From CAVPFA01 sp963703655 (GTDB lineage: Bacteria; Actinomycetota; Acidimicrobiia; Acidimicrobiales; Bog-793), in the NCBI GenBank assembly GCA_963703655.1, contig CAVPFA010000006.1, positions 186,001 to 250,000 of the forward strand: 64,000 nt of DNA. Direction: 5' to 3'. The translations under genes and the position numbers were made by a program. Under the pieces are notes generated by a model. It made no database searches and was not told the DNA's origin. It saw only the letters and a program-made list of their open reading frames with translations. The first letter of the stretch is position 1. Each line of letters opens with the position of its first letter. Positions 47,569-57,393 of the stretch are shown here, one piece after another.

Positions 47569-48657
47569 CCAGTGCCGCCGGTCGAGGAGCCGATGAGCAT
47601 GTCCGCGGCGGTGACCTGGCGGTCTGCACTTGTGGGAAGCGCGCCGTCGACGGGAGCGCCGAGGAGAAGGCCGGCCGCCACGCCGAGCCAGCGGAGCAGG
47701 TCCCGCAGCTCGGGCGGGGGAGGGAAGTACTCGTCCTCCTCTGTCGTGTACACCTCCTCGACGCCCGCGAGCCGGGGCCAGCCGGTCGATCACGTCGCCG
47801 ATCAGCCACTCGGGAGCCGAGGCGCCGGCGGTGACGCCGACCACGCCGGTGAGATCGTCGGGGACCTCGCTCGGGGCGTTCACGCGCAGAACCCTCGGGC
47901 AGCCGGCCGTTGCGGCCACCTTCGCGAGAGCGACCGTGTTCGAGGAGTTGGCCGAGCCCAGCACGACCATCGCGTCGCATCGGGGCGCCACGGCCTTCAC
48001 GGCGCTCTGTCGATTGGTCGTCGCGTAGCAGAGATCCGACCGTCCCGGCATCCACAGGTCGGGATACCGCTTGCGGGCGACATCGACGATCCCCTCCCAC
48101 TCGTCGTGGGCAAGGGTCGTCTGGGCGAGCAATGCAACCGGCGCGCTGGCGTCGAGCTCGAGTGCGCCGACGTCGCTCTCACGCTCGACGAGGCGGACCG
48201 CCTCGGGAGCGACGGCCATCGTCCCTACGGCCTCTTCGTGGCCTGCATGACCGACATAAAGGATCGTGTAGCCCTTCCGGGCGCGCACCTTGAGCTCGTG
48301 GTGGACCTTGGTCACCAGGGGACAGCAGGCGTCGACGACGACGCGCCCGTTCGAGCCGGCGGCGCGCTCGACCTCGGGGGCGGAGCCGTGAGCCGAGAGC
48401 ATGACGGGCGCAAAGGCCGGGACCTCGTCGACGTCGTCCACGAACACGACGCCCTGACGGCGGAATTCCTCCACGACGAGGCGGTTGTGGACGATCTCGT
48501 GGTAGCAGTAGACGGGAGGCTCGAACACGCGCACCATCCACGCCAGAGCCTTGATGGCCATCTCCACGCCCGCGCAGAAGCCGCGCGGCTGTGCGAGCAA
48601 GACGAGCTCGACGTGGCCGGCCTCGTGTTCGGCGAGCTGATCTCGAGCCGGGGTCAC
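47565..48657 (-). CDS. ispH: 4-hydroxy-3-methylbut-2-enyl diphosphate reductase IspH (one frameshift)
   Basis: Last enzyme of the MEP pathway, a 4Fe-4S protein. GTG 48657 is a plausible start. The first cysteine is in LAQPRGFCAGVEMAIKAL, the second in VVDACCPLVTKVHHELK (with conserved His nearby), and the third in VLGSANSSNTVALAKVAATAGC. HEIVHN and AHDEWEG-type segments are present. Near 47763 the frame shifts; the correct C-terminus is VEEVYTTEEDEYFPPPPELRDLLRWL and ends SSTGGTG at 47565. Full length about 363 aa, slightly above the usual 310-330. Confidence 0.9.
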
Positions 48658-48681
48658 AGCAGACCAGGGTAGTCTTTGCAG

Positions 48682-50068
48682 ATGCCGCGTCCGCAGGTGG
48701 TGGCCGTGGCCGAGAACTCGCCGGCGGAGCGTTTCGGGGTCCGGCCCGGCGACGAGCTCCGCTCGATGAACGGCGAGGTGCCCCGCGACGTCATCGAGTA
48801 CCAGCTGCTCGCGGACGAGCCGGTCGTCGACCTCCAGGTGGTCCGCGGCGGGATCGAGCTCGAGGTCACGGTCGTCAAGCGCGGCAGGCGAGCCGCTCGG
48901 CCTCGAGATCTCCGCCGCGATCTTCGACCGCGTGCGCACCTGCGACAACCATTGCGAGTTCTGTTTCATCTACCAGCTCCCGAAGGGGCTGCGCCGTAGC
49001 TTGTACCTGAAGGACGACGACTACCGGTTGTCGTTTCTCTACGGCAATTTCACGACGCTGACCCGCTTCACCGAGGTCGACCTCGAACGGGTCGTCGACC
49101 AGAGACTGTCGCCGCTCTACGTCTCGATCCACGCGACCGACCCCGACGTCCGGTCCCGGATGCTGCGCAACAGGCGCGGCGCAATCAGTCTCAGGTGGCT
49201 GCGATGCCTGCTCGATCACGGCATCGAGGTGCACGGCCAGATCGTGGTCTGTCCGGGCGTGAACGACGGCGCGGTGCTGCACCAGACACTGGCCGGAGTA
49301 CTCGACCGGTTTCCCGAGCTCGTGACGGCGGCGGTCGTGCCGCTCGGCGTGAGCCGGTACTCCAACGAGCCGGCGATGCGGGAACACACGAGGCCCGAAG
49401 CGATTGCGACCCTGGAGGCGGTGGACGAGTGGCAGCAGCGTTTCAGCCGCGCTCTCGGCCGGCGCGTCGTGTGGGCGTCGGACGAGTACTACCTGCTCGC
49501 AGGCCTGCCGCTCCCCGAGCCCTCCGCCTACGAAGGGTTCCCCCAGCACGAGAACGGCGTCGGCATGGTGCGCGCGTTCGAGCAGGCCTTCGACGCCGGA
49601 GAGCTGCCGGCAGGAGGTGGCGCGTCGCCGAGGCAGACGGGGTTCTTCGCCTGGGTGGAGGGCGCGCCTGCCGAGGGCTACCGCGCCCCGCGGACGAGCG
49701 CGGTGCAGCTCGCCGACCGGCCGCGACGCGCTGGGCGAGACGTGCCGGTCACGATCCTCACGGGCGGCTACGGCGAGCTCGTGCTGAGGCCGCTGCTGGA
49801 TCGCAGCGGCCTCGCCACGGTGCGCGTGCTGCCGGTCCGCAACGACTTCTTCGGCGGCAACATCGCGGTCGCCGGACTCATCACTGGTCCGGATCTTGCC
49901 CGCACGCTCGCAGACGAGCCCGTCGCAGGCCGTTACCTCCTGCCCGACGTCTGCTTGTCGAAGGGCAGGTTCATCGACGGGTCCTCGGTCGACGAGCTGC
50001 CGCGGGCCGTCGAAGTGGTCCCGGCCGACGGGGCGTCGCTGCGCCGGGTGCTGGACGCAGCCCGGTGA
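48682..50068 (+). CDS. DUF512 radical-SAM/PDZ protein (one frameshift)
   Basis: The N-terminal PDZ-like segment is VAVAENSPAERFGVRPGDELRSMNGEVPRDVIEYQLLADE. Near 48890 the frame shifts to PLGLEISAAIFDRVRTCDNHCEFCFIYQLPKGLRRSLYLKDDDYRLSFLYGNFTTLTRF, whose CDNHCEFC is the CxxxCxxC cluster site. SPLYVSIHATDPDVRSRMLRNR and GQIVVCPGVNDG complete the rSAM core. The C-terminal DUF512 domain has VTILTGGYGELVLRPLL and NDFFGGNIAVAGLITGPDL. This family is usually adjacent to der, as here; its biochemical role is unknown, though an iron-sulfur enzyme is certain. GTGA overlap with der. Confidence 0.9.
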
Positions 50069-51426
50069 GCGCGCCGACGGACCGACTCCCGGTCGTTGCG
50101 GTCGTCGGGCGCCCGAACGTCGGCAAGTCGACGCTCGTGAACCGGATCGCGGGGCGACAAGTCGCCATCGTCGAGGCGCGCCCTGGCGTGACGCGCGATC
50201 GGCTGGAGCTCGAGTGCGAGTGGAACGGGCGATCGTTTCTCGTCGTCGACACCGGCGGGGTCGTGGAAGGTGGCGACACGCTCGACGCCAAGGTCGCCGA
50301 GCAGTCCCTCCGGGCGCTCGCCGACTCCGACGTCGTGCTGCTCGTGCTCGACACGATCACCGGGGTGACCGGGGACGACGCCGTCGTGGCCCAGCTGATC
50401 CGGCGCCACGGCGGGACGGTCATAGTCGTCGCCAACAAGGTCGACTCGGACCGGAGGGAGTCCGACGCCTGGGAGTTCGCGAGTCTCGGGCTCGGCGAGC
50501 CTGCGATGGTGAGCGCCCTCCACGGCCGCGGCGTCGGGGACCTGCTCGACGAGGTGGTCAAGCGCCTGCCCGAAGCCGCGAGCGCACCGGGGGTCGGGCC
50601 AGGCTCGCACGGGAACGGCGCCGGGGCCGGGACCGAGACCGGCAGCGGTCCGACAGTCCCCGCCGTCGCCATCGTCGGGCGGCCGAACGTCGGCAAGTCG
50701 ACGCTGTTCAACAGGCTCTCGGGCGAAGAGCGATCCGTGGTCCACGACCTTCCCGGGACCACCCGCGACGCCATCGACACCTTGATCGAGACCGAGGACG
50801 GCACCGTGAAGCTCGTCGACACGGCCGGGATGCGGCGTCGGGCGCGGAGCGGCGAAGGACCCGAGTACTACTCGCTCGTTCGGGCGCTGCGAGCGCTCGA
50901 CCGCGCCGACGTCGCCTTGCTCGTGCTCGACGCCACCGAGGGCGTAACCCACCAGGATCAGCGGCTCGCCGAGCGGATCGACGCCTCGGGAAGCCCCGTC
51001 GTGATCCTGCTCAACAAGTGGGACCTGCTCGACGCCGAGGGCCGCCTCGAGGTCGCGGAGGCGGTCGCGGACCGGCTGGCCTTCCTCGGCTACGCGCCTG
51101 TGCTGCGGGTATCGGCGATGACCGGCCTCGGCGTGCACCGTCTCCTCCCGGCGGTGCACGAGGCCATGACCGCCTACCACCGGCGGATCCCGACGGGACG
51201 CCTGAACGACGGCCTCAGAAGGGCGCAGGCGGCTCACCCGGCACCGGGCGGCGCCCGTATCCTCTACGGCGTGCAGGGAGCCGTGGACCCACCGACGATC
51301 ACGCTCTTCTCAACCCGGCGTCTTCCGCCCACCTACCTGCGCTATCTGGAGCGCTCGCTACGGGAACGCTTCGACCTCGGCCCGACGCCGATCGAGCTTC
51401 GCGTCAGGGTCCGACAGCAGAAATGA
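50065..51426 (+). CDS. der: Ribosome biogenesis GTPase Der
   Basis: Tandem-GTPase required for 50S assembly. Domain 1: VVAVVGRPNVGKSTLVNRI (residues 10-28), DTGGVVEGG, NKVD. A Gly/Ser-rich linker (PGVGPGSHGNGAGAGTETGSG) joins domain 2: AVAIVGRPNVGKSTLFNRLSGEERSVVHDLPGTTRDAI, VDTAGMRRR and NKWD. The C-terminal KH-like domain contains GRLNDGLRRAQAAHPAP and TLFSTRRLPPTYLRYLERSLRERF. Intact, 453 aa. In a window where 23S carries six introns, all ribosome-assembly factors present (Der, YchF-like, RluB) appear normal. Confidence 0.95.
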   Translation: MSAPTDRLPVVAVVGRPNVGKSTLVNRIAGRQVAIVEARPGVTRDRLELECEWNGRSFLVVDTGGVVEGGDTLDAKVAEQSLRALADSDVVLLVLDTITGVTGDDAVVAQLIRRHGGTVIVVANKVDSDRRESDAWEFASLGLGEPAMVSALHGRGVGDLLDEVVKRLPEAASAPGVGPGSHGNGAGAGTETGSGPTVPAVAIVGRPNVGKSTLFNRLSGEERSVVHDLPGTTRDAIDTLIETEDGTVKLVDTAGMRRRARSGEGPEYYSLVRALRALDRADVALLVLDATEGVTHQDQRLAERIDASGSPVVILLNKWDLLDAEGRLEVAEAVADRLAFLGYAPVLRVSAMTGLGVHRLLPAVHEAMTAYHRRIPTGRLNDGLRRAQAAHPAPGGARILYGVQGAVDPPTITLFSTRRLPPTYLRYLERSLRERFDLGPTPIELRVRVRQQK

Positions 51427-52976
51427 CGGAGATCTCGCCGGCGGGACCGCCGACGGAGGCCGATCGCGTCTCGGCCGCCGCATCGCGAGCCCTCGAGGGA
51501 AATCTGGCCAAGGGCGGCGACACGCTTCGCGAGCGGAACAAGCTCTTCGTCCGGGACCGGATCGCGTTGCTCTGCGACGAGGGAACCTTCGTCGAGGACG
51601 GGCTCTTGGCCAATGCCCTCGGCGACAACCTCCCCGCCGACGGTGTCGTCACGGGCTCTGGACGCGTCGACGGGCGACCCGCGTGCGTGATGGCGAACGA
51701 CCCGACGGTGAAGGCCGGGTCGTGGGGCGCTCGCACGGTGGAAAAGATCGTCCGGCTCACCGAGTACGCCATAGCTCACGAGCTTCCGGTCTTCTACCTC
51801 GTCGATTCCGCCGGAGCCCGCATCACCGACCAGGTCGACCTCTTCCCGGGCCGGCGCGGTGCCGGCCGGATCTTCTTCAACGAGGTGCGCCTGTCGGGGC
51901 GCGTCCCGCAGATCTGCTGTTTGTTCGGGCCGTCCGCCGCGGGCGGCGCGTACATCCCGGCGTTCTGCGACGTGGTGTTCATGGTCGAGGGCAATGCGTC
52001 GATGTACCTCGGGTCGCCCCGGATGGCCGAGATGGTCGTGGGGGAGATCGCGACGCTCGAGGAGATGGGCGGAGCGAGGATGCACGCCACCGTCTCGGGA
52101 TGCGGTGACAATCTCGTCCTCGACGACGCGGCCGCCATCGAGGCCGCCCGCGCCTACTTCTCGTACCTCCCGAGCACCTGGCGGGAGGCGGCCCCCTATG
52201 CGGAAGGCAGGTTGCCCGCCCGAACGCTGTCCGCGGGGATGATTCCCGAGTCCGACCGGGCCGGCTACGACATCCACGACGTCATCGAGGCACTCGTCGA
52301 CGAGAGCTCCTTTTTCGAGCTGAAGCCGCTGTTCGCTCCCGAGCTCGTGATCGGGTGGGCTCGTCTCGAGGGGCGGTCGATCGCCATAGTCGCGAACAAC
52401 CCTCTCCAGAAGGGGGGCGTCCTCTTCGGCGACTCGGCCGACAAGGCGGCGCGCTTCATCTGGTGCGCGGACGCCTTCAACGTGCCGCTTCTGTTCCTCG
52501 CCGACGTTCCGGGGTTCATGATCGGCACGCAAGTGGAACGTGAGGGGATCATCCGCCACGGCGCCAAGATGATCACCGCCGTCTCGGAGGCGACTGTGCC
52601 GAAGATCTCGGTGATCCTTCGAAAGGCCTACGGCGCGGGGCTGTACGCGATGGCCGGACCTGCCTTCGAACCGGACGCCTGCCTGGCTCTGCCGACCGCC
52701 AGGATCGCGGTCATGGGACCGGAGGCGGCGGTGAACGCCGTCTACGCGAACCGCATCACCGCCATCGAGGACCTCGACGAGCGCGACGAGTTCGTGCAGG
52801 CACGACGGCGAGAGTACGAGGAGGACGTGGATCTCCTCCGACTGGCGTCGGACCTCGTCCTGGACGCAGTCGTGCAACCCGAGGACCTCCGCGACGAGCT
52901 GGCGCGCCGCTTCGCGCTGGTGGCCACGAAGAGCCGCCGGTTCTCCGACCGGCGCCACGGCGTCCCGCCGGTGTGA
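51423..52976 (+). CDS. Acyl-CoA carboxylase carboxyltransferase subunit (PccB/MmdA family)
   Basis: 517 aa, intact. The crotonase-like repeats are visible: KGGDTLRERNKLFVRDRIALLCDEGTFVEDGLL, VVTGSGRVDGRPACVMANDPTVKAGSWG, PVFYLVDSAGARITDQVDLFPGRRGAGRIFFNEVRLSGRVPQICCLFGPSAAGGAYIPAF and, in the second half, DIHDVIEALVDESSFFELKPLFAPELVIGWARLEGRSIAIVANNP and LLFLADVPGFMIGTQVEREGIIRHGAKMI. The C-terminal YGAGLYAMAGPAFEPDACLALPTARIAVMGPEAAVNAVYANRI is diagnostic. The acyl-CoA substrate is uncertain. ATGA overlaps der. Confidence 0.93.
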   Translation: MTEISPAGPPTEADRVSAAASRALEGNLAKGGDTLRERNKLFVRDRIALLCDEGTFVEDGLLANALGDNLPADGVVTGSGRVDGRPACVMANDPTVKAGSWGARTVEKIVRLTEYAIAHELPVFYLVDSAGARITDQVDLFPGRRGAGRIFFNEVRLSGRVPQICCLFGPSAAGGAYIPAFCDVVFMVEGNASMYLGSPRMAEMVVGEIATLEEMGGARMHATVSGCGDNLVLDDAAAIEAARAYFSYLPSTWREAAPYAEGRLPARTLSAGMIPESDRAGYDIHDVIEALVDESSFFELKPLFAPELVIGWARLEGRSIAIVANNPLQKGGVLFGDSADKAARFIWCADAFNVPLLFLADVPGFMIGTQVEREGIIRHGAKMITAVSEATVPKISVILRKAYGAGLYAMAGPAFEPDACLALPTARIAVMGPEAAVNAVYANRITAIEDLDERDEFVQARRREYEEDVDLLRLASDLVLDAVVQPEDLRDELARRFALVATKSRRFSDRRHGVPPV

Positions 52977-52998
52977 CGGGGCCGAGGTCCCAGACGTC

Positions 52999-53370
52999 AT
53001 GGCGCAGTGCCACCAGTGCGGCCGGGTCGTCGACGACGGCGAGCTCGTGGCGCGACCGGCGCGCGACCCGGATCCGGGCGCAGGCGAGCCGGAGGCCGAC
53101 GCGGGGGAGCCTTTGGCGGGCGCCGGCGGGGCGAAGCGGGGTACCGGCGAGCCGGCGGGCGAGGCGGCGGCGGATGCTGGCGCGCCCCCGCCGGAGGAGC
53201 CGAACCGGTGCCCGGCCTGTGGCACGGCCGTCGGCCCCGAGGACGACACCGAGGACGAGGAACGCCGCGTCAGGCCGCCGTGGCACTTCAAGGTGCTGGT
53301 GGTGGGCACCGTCGTCTACCTCGCCTACCGCCTCTACCAGGGGATCGGCTGGCTGATCCACCACGCCTGA
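52999..53370 (+). CDS. Zinc-ribbon protein with one C-terminal membrane segment
   Basis: 123 aa. A first CHQC knuckle (residues 4-7) and a second CPAC knuckle after an acidic Gly/Ala/Pro-rich linker (about residues 71-74) form a split zinc ribbon. A hydrophobic stretch FKVLVVGTVVYLAYRLYQGIGWLI near the C-terminus predicts a single membrane anchor. It begins 22 bases after the carboxyltransferase and is likely in the same transcript. Function unknown; it may be an accessory membrane protein. Confidence 0.65.
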   Translation: MAQCHQCGRVVDDGELVARPARDPDPGAGEPEADAGEPLAGAGGAKRGTGEPAGEAAADAGAPPPEEPNRCPACGTAVGPEDDTEDEERRVRPPWHFKVLVVGTVVYLAYRLYQGIGWLIHHA

Positions 53371-53385
53371 GGGCACTCGGCGTCA

Positions 53386-56300
53386 TCACGCCTGAGTGCT
53401 CCGGGAGGTCACCAAGGGCTCGATGAGCGCTCGTGCGCGCGCCAGCATCGGTGCGGCCCCGATCGCCTCGAAACTGCCGACGGCTTCGCCCGCGAGTCTC
53501 GCAGCTTCGTCGGTCCTTGCCTGGTGAGCGAGCCATTCCGCCCGGTCGAGCTGGGCGCGTGCAGTCCAGTACGGGTAGCCAAGGTCTCGAAACATGGCCT
53601 CCGCCGCCGTCAGGTCCTGTTCCACGCCGGCGTTCGCGCCCCTGGCCGCGCCGAGGAGACCTCTGGAGCGGGCCACCTGTCCCCGCAGGAACGGCGGGAC
53701 GTCTCCGGGTGCAAAAGCGGCGAACATCTCAGTGAACCTCTCGCCCTCTGCCAGGTCCGGGAGGGCGATCGCTGCTTCGATCACCTGGGGGAACGCACTC
53801 CTGATCGCCTCGTGAGAGAAATCGAGAGGCCCTTGGATCGCCTTGTCGATGGCGAGGCGAGCCGCCTGGAGGGCACGACCGTGCTCCCCTTCACCGGCTG
53901 CGACTATTGCCTCGGAGGCGTCGTACATCGCGCGGATCTGCAGGTCGTCGCTCTCTGACCACGCTCGGCAGACCGAAAGGTGCTCGCGTGCCGCCGTCGC
54001 GTCTCCCCGAAGAGACTGTACGTGGGCAAGCCGATTGTGCAGGAACTCCGCCCCTGGCCGATCGTCACCGCCGGTGCTCAGAAGGTCTGTCGCGAGTTGG
54101 GACGCCTCGTTCAGGCGGCCGGCGGTTATCAGCACGTACATTAGGTTGTCGGACGCAAACGCCTCGTCTTCGCGGGCGCCGGCGCGCCGGGCAAGCGCGA
54201 GCGCGGCTTGGCAGTGGTCTTCGGCTCCAGGGAGATCACGAGTCATGCAGAGGTCGGCGAGGTTCCCCAGCGCCCGCAGTTCGACACGGGCGTCCCCCGC
54301 GCGGCGGGCGACCGTGATGGCGCCCTCGAACAGGAGGCGGGCCTCCTCAGCACGCCCCGCGTTCTTGAGCATTATGCCCTTCATGTTGAGCGCGCGAGCG
54401 AGCACTTCGGGCAGTTCGTGGCGCTGCGCGAGGATCAGGGCACGCTCGACGGGCTCCGCCGACGCGTCCGAGCGCCCCGAGAATTGCAAGCCACCGCCGA
54501 GGGCTGTCTGCAGCGCGGCGAGGACGGCGGGAGGTGCGGTCTCCTCGTCGAGCGTGGCGAGCGCCTCGCGGATGAGAGCGATCGAAAGCTCGCCCCGGCC
54601 AAGGGCGTTGAGCGACGCGCCGAGCCGGGCGGTCACCTGCGCAGCCTCCGCCACGCGCCCGGCCTTGACATGAGCCGCGATCGCCGCCTCGAACTGGACG
54701 ACTGCTCGTTCGTTCCAGCCCGCGAACTGTGCCATCTGCCCAGCTCGCTGCGTCAGCGAAGCCTGTTCGGCCTCGTCGGCGCTGAGCTCGGCGGCCTTCA
54801 GGTAGGCCGACTCGGCCGCCTCGGGTGCACCGACCGACTCGGCCCGCTCGGCGGCGCGCGTGTAGGCCTCGCACGCCGCGGCTCGAAGCTCGTCCCCGTC
54901 GGGGTCCTCGCCGGCAGCCTTGTAGGCGTCATACAGGTGGGCGCCGATCACCTCGGCGACCTCGGCACCTTCGTCGGGGAAGGCCGAGCGGAGGTGCTCG
55001 GCGGTCCTCACGTGCCGTGCCTTGCGCTCTGCTCTCGTCAACATGTCGTACGCGACGGATCTGATCAGCGACTGCGTGAAGGCGTACTGACCCTTCTCGG
55101 GCGAGAGCTTGTCGGCACGGACCGTGAGCACCTCCTTGCGTACCAGCGAGCTCAACAGCTCGTCGAGCGCGACCGGGTCGGTATCGGATATCGCCTCGAT
55201 CGCCTGACGCGGAAAGCTTCCCCCGAGCACCGAGCACGCCTTCACGAGCCGTCGCTCGTCGGGCGCGAGGGCGTCGAGGCGAGAGGCGATGAGGGCCGTC
55301 AGCCCAGGCGGGATCTCGAGCTCGCCCAGCTCGTCGAGGTCGCCGAGGAGGCGCAGCGTGCCGTCGTCGAGTTTCTCGAGGAAGCCCTTGTCGAGCAGCC
55401 CGCGCACCGTCTCGATCGCGTAGAGCGGTATCCCCTCGGCACGCTCGACTATGCGATGGCGCGCGGTGGCGGGAAGTCCCGCCACGAGGCCGTCCAACAG
55501 CTCGCCCATGACCTCGTCGGGCAGCGGGTCGAGCGGGAGCGCGGTGACGGCCCGGCGGGACAGGCCGAGGCCTCGGCGGTCGGTCCCTTCCGGCCGGGAC
55601 AGCACGAGCAGGAAGATGGCGTGGTCGCCCGACCACTCGAGCAGGTGGTCCAGGAAGTCGACCATGCCGGCGTCGGCCCACTGCAGGTCTTCGACGGCTA
55701 TGACAACCGGCAGGTACTCGGCGAGACGCTCGAAGAAGAGCCGCCAGCCCGAGAAGAGCTCCTCTCTCGCCAGCACGTGCGGGGAGGGCAACCCGAGAAG
55801 CTGACCGAGGCGGGGAGCGATGAACTCACGGTCGGCCCGGTCTCCGATCCAGCGCTCGAGGCCGGTCCTCAGGCGCTCGGCGACCACCTCCTGCGGGTCC
55901 TCCTCGCTGATCTGGAGCCTGGCTCTGACCATCTCCGACAACGCCCAGTAGCTCACACCCTCGCCATAGGAGAGGCAGCGGCCCGAGTGCCAGAGCAGCT
56001 CACCGGCAAGGCCGTCGAGGTACTTGTAGAACTCCCAGGCGAGGCGCGACTTGCCGACGCCGGCGACTCCCGACACGAGGACCAGGCGCGCAGAGTGACG
56101 CTCCGCCGAAGCGTGGAAGAGCTCCTTGACGAGACGAAGCTCGTGGTCCCGGCCGATGAAGGGGGCTTCCAGGACCCCTGAGCGCTGGGAGCCGGCGATG
56201 GCCGCGACGACTCGGGTCGCCTCGTAGAGACGAACCGGCTCGGCTTTGCCCTTGAGCGCGTGCTCGCCGGCGTCGTGGTACGCGATCGCAGCCGAGGTGG

Positions 56301-56979
56301 CGGACCGGGTCGTCTCGTCGACGTAGCAGCACCCCGGGGGCGCAGCCGACTGGATCCGGGCGGCGGTATTGACCCTGTCGCCGATGACGAGGCCCTCTTC
56401 TGGGACCTCCGTCGTGGCGACGCCGCCGGTCACGACGCCGACGCGAGCCTGGAGATCGGTCGCGTGCTCCGAACCGTAGGCAGCGACGGCCGAGACGAGC
56501 TCGAGGCCGGCCCGGACGGCCCGCTCCGCGTCGTCTTCCTTAGCGACCGGGGCGCCCCAGACCGCCATCACGGCGTCGCCGATGAACTTCTCGACGGTGC
56601 CGCCGTAGCGCCCGACGATCGACCGGGCGAGCTCGAAGTAGCCCGACAGGACCTCGCGCACCTCCTCGGCGTCGCGTTTCTCCGAGAAGGGCGTGAAGCC
56701 GACGAGGTCGCAGAACAGCACCGAGACGTGGCGAAGCTCGGTGGCCGGCGGGTCAGCGATCCGGACCGGCTGGGCAGGCTGGGCCGGCTGGGCCGGTCCG
56801 GCCCGCGAGGTCTCGACGGCGGTCGCAGCCCCGATCGGCGTCCCGCAGAAGCCGCAGAATCGCTTGCCCGCGCCGACCTGCTCACCGCACGCGGAGCAGA
56901 CGGCCGCGAGCGGCGCTCCACAGTCTTCGCAGAACAGCCTGCCGTCGGGAGTGTCGCCCCCGCACGCTGAGCAGCGCAT
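53386..56979 (-). CDS. Adenylate cyclase - AAA ATPase - TPR protein, copy A
   Basis: 1197 aa. Residues 1-46 form a double zinc ribbon (Cys 3, 6, 17, 20, 28, 31, 42, 45). The class III cyclase domain (about 75-260) keeps both metal Asps (VLFCDLVGF and KFIGDAVMAVWG), the adenine-specifying Lys (EKF) and the transition-state Asn/Arg pair (DRVNTAARIQ), so it should make cAMP. A STAND-like ATPase follows, with FIGRDHELRLVKELF, Walker A GVAGVGKSRLAWEF and Walker B-like VVIAVEDLQWADAG. The C-terminal third is TPR-like helices. Ribosome site AGGAGG precedes ATG 56979. Its sensor input is unknown. Confidence 0.92.
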   Translation of the reverse strand: MRCSACGGDTPDGRLFCEDCGAPLAAVCSACGEQVGAGKRFCGFCGTPIGAATAVETSRAGPAQPAQPAQPVRIADPPATELRHVSVLFCDLVGFTPFSEKRDAEEVREVLSGYFELARSIVGRYGGTVEKFIGDAVMAVWGAPVAKEDDAERAVRAGLELVSAVAAYGSEHATDLQARVGVVTGGVATTEVPEEGLVIGDRVNTAARIQSAAPPGCCYVDETTRSATSAAIAYHDAGEHALKGKAEPVRLYEATRVVAAIAGSQRSGVLEAPFIGRDHELRLVKELFHASAERHSARLVLVSGVAGVGKSRLAWEFYKYLDGLAGELLWHSGRCLSYGEGVSYWALSEMVRARLQISEEDPQEVVAERLRTGLERWIGDRADREFIAPRLGQLLGLPSPHVLAREELFSGWRLFFERLAEYLPVVIAVEDLQWADAGMVDFLDHLLEWSGDHAIFLLVLSRPEGTDRRGLGLSRRAVTALPLDPLPDEVMGELLDGLVAGLPATARHRIVERAEGIPLYAIETVRGLLDKGFLEKLDDGTLRLLGDLDELGELEIPPGLTALIASRLDALAPDERRLVKACSVLGGSFPRQAIEAISDTDPVALDELLSSLVRKEVLTVRADKLSPEKGQYAFTQSLIRSVAYDMLTRAERKARHVRTAEHLRSAFPDEGAEVAEVIGAHLYDAYKAAGEDPDGDELRAAACEAYTRAAERAESVGAPEAAESAYLKAAELSADEAEQASLTQRAGQMAQFAGWNERAVVQFEAAIAAHVKAGRVAEAAQVTARLGASLNALGRGELSIALIREALATLDEETAPPAVLAALQTALGGGLQFSGRSDASAEPVERALILAQRHELPEVLARALNMKGIMLKNAGRAEEARLLFEGAITVARRAGDARVELRALGNLADLCMTRDLPGAEDHCQAALALARRAGAREDEAFASDNLMYVLITAGRLNEASQLATDLLSTGGDDRPGAEFLHNRLAHVQSLRGDATAAREHLSVCRAWSESDDLQIRAMYDASEAIVAAGEGEHGRALQAARLAIDKAIQGPLDFSHEAIRSAFPQVIEAAIALPDLAEGERFTEMFAAFAPGDVPPFLRGQVARSRGLLGAARGANAGVEQDLTAAEAMFRDLGYPYWTARAQLDRAEWLAHQARTDEAARLAGEAVGSFEAIGAAPMLARARALIEPLVTSRSTQA

Positions 56980-57105
56980 CGCTTACCTCCTCTGCATGCG
57001 CAGGCTACGACGCTGTGGGTGGTCGTGCACCCGGCGGGCAGCAGGTCCGGCGCTCAACCCTGGCCCCCAATCGGCCGATACCTCGATCGTGAGAAGTGAG
57101 GTGCA

Positions 57106-57333
57106 ATGAGAAGGGCCATCAAGATCGTGGCCTTTGGCACCCTGGCCCTTTTCACCGCGCCCGTCCTCGCCGGCGTCCTGTCGAAGGCGGAAAACGTTCG
57201 CCTGCTCGCACGCGCCGCCGATGTTCCCGACCCTGACGCTGGCTGGGTATTCGAGGGCGAGCAGGTCGAGTTCGTCGCCGAGTACCTGGGGTGCGTCACC
57301 GCGCACCCCGCCGCGATGGTGGCGGGGCACTGA
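57106..57333 (+). CDS. Short hypothetical protein with N-terminal hydrophobic segment
   Basis: 75 aa: MRRAIKIVAFGTLALFTAPVLAGVL is a likely signal anchor or lipoprotein-like leader, and the rest (RAADVPDPDAGWVFEGEQVEFVAEYLGCVTAHPAAM) is acidic. A GAGGTG ribosome site lies upstream. It stands between copy A and the G1 peptidase on the opposite strand, and no homolog is recognised. It could be a small secreted or membrane protein; the reading is uncertain because of its length. Confidence 0.45.
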   Translation: MRRAIKIVAFGTLALFTAPVLAGVLSKAENVRLLARAADVPDPDAGWVFEGEQVEFVAEYLGCVTAHPAAMVAGH

Positions 57334-57393
57334 CCGGCTCGGCTTCGGCCGGCGGTCGGTTTGCGTGGCGGCCGCGCCGCAGGCGGCTCGGGC

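Noticed and set aside
46759..48969. A single 736-codon protein joining ispH and the glycosyltransferase
   Set aside because: The join depends on a frameshift inside ispH and reads nonsense between positions 47560 and 47760; two genes with a GTGA overlap fit better.
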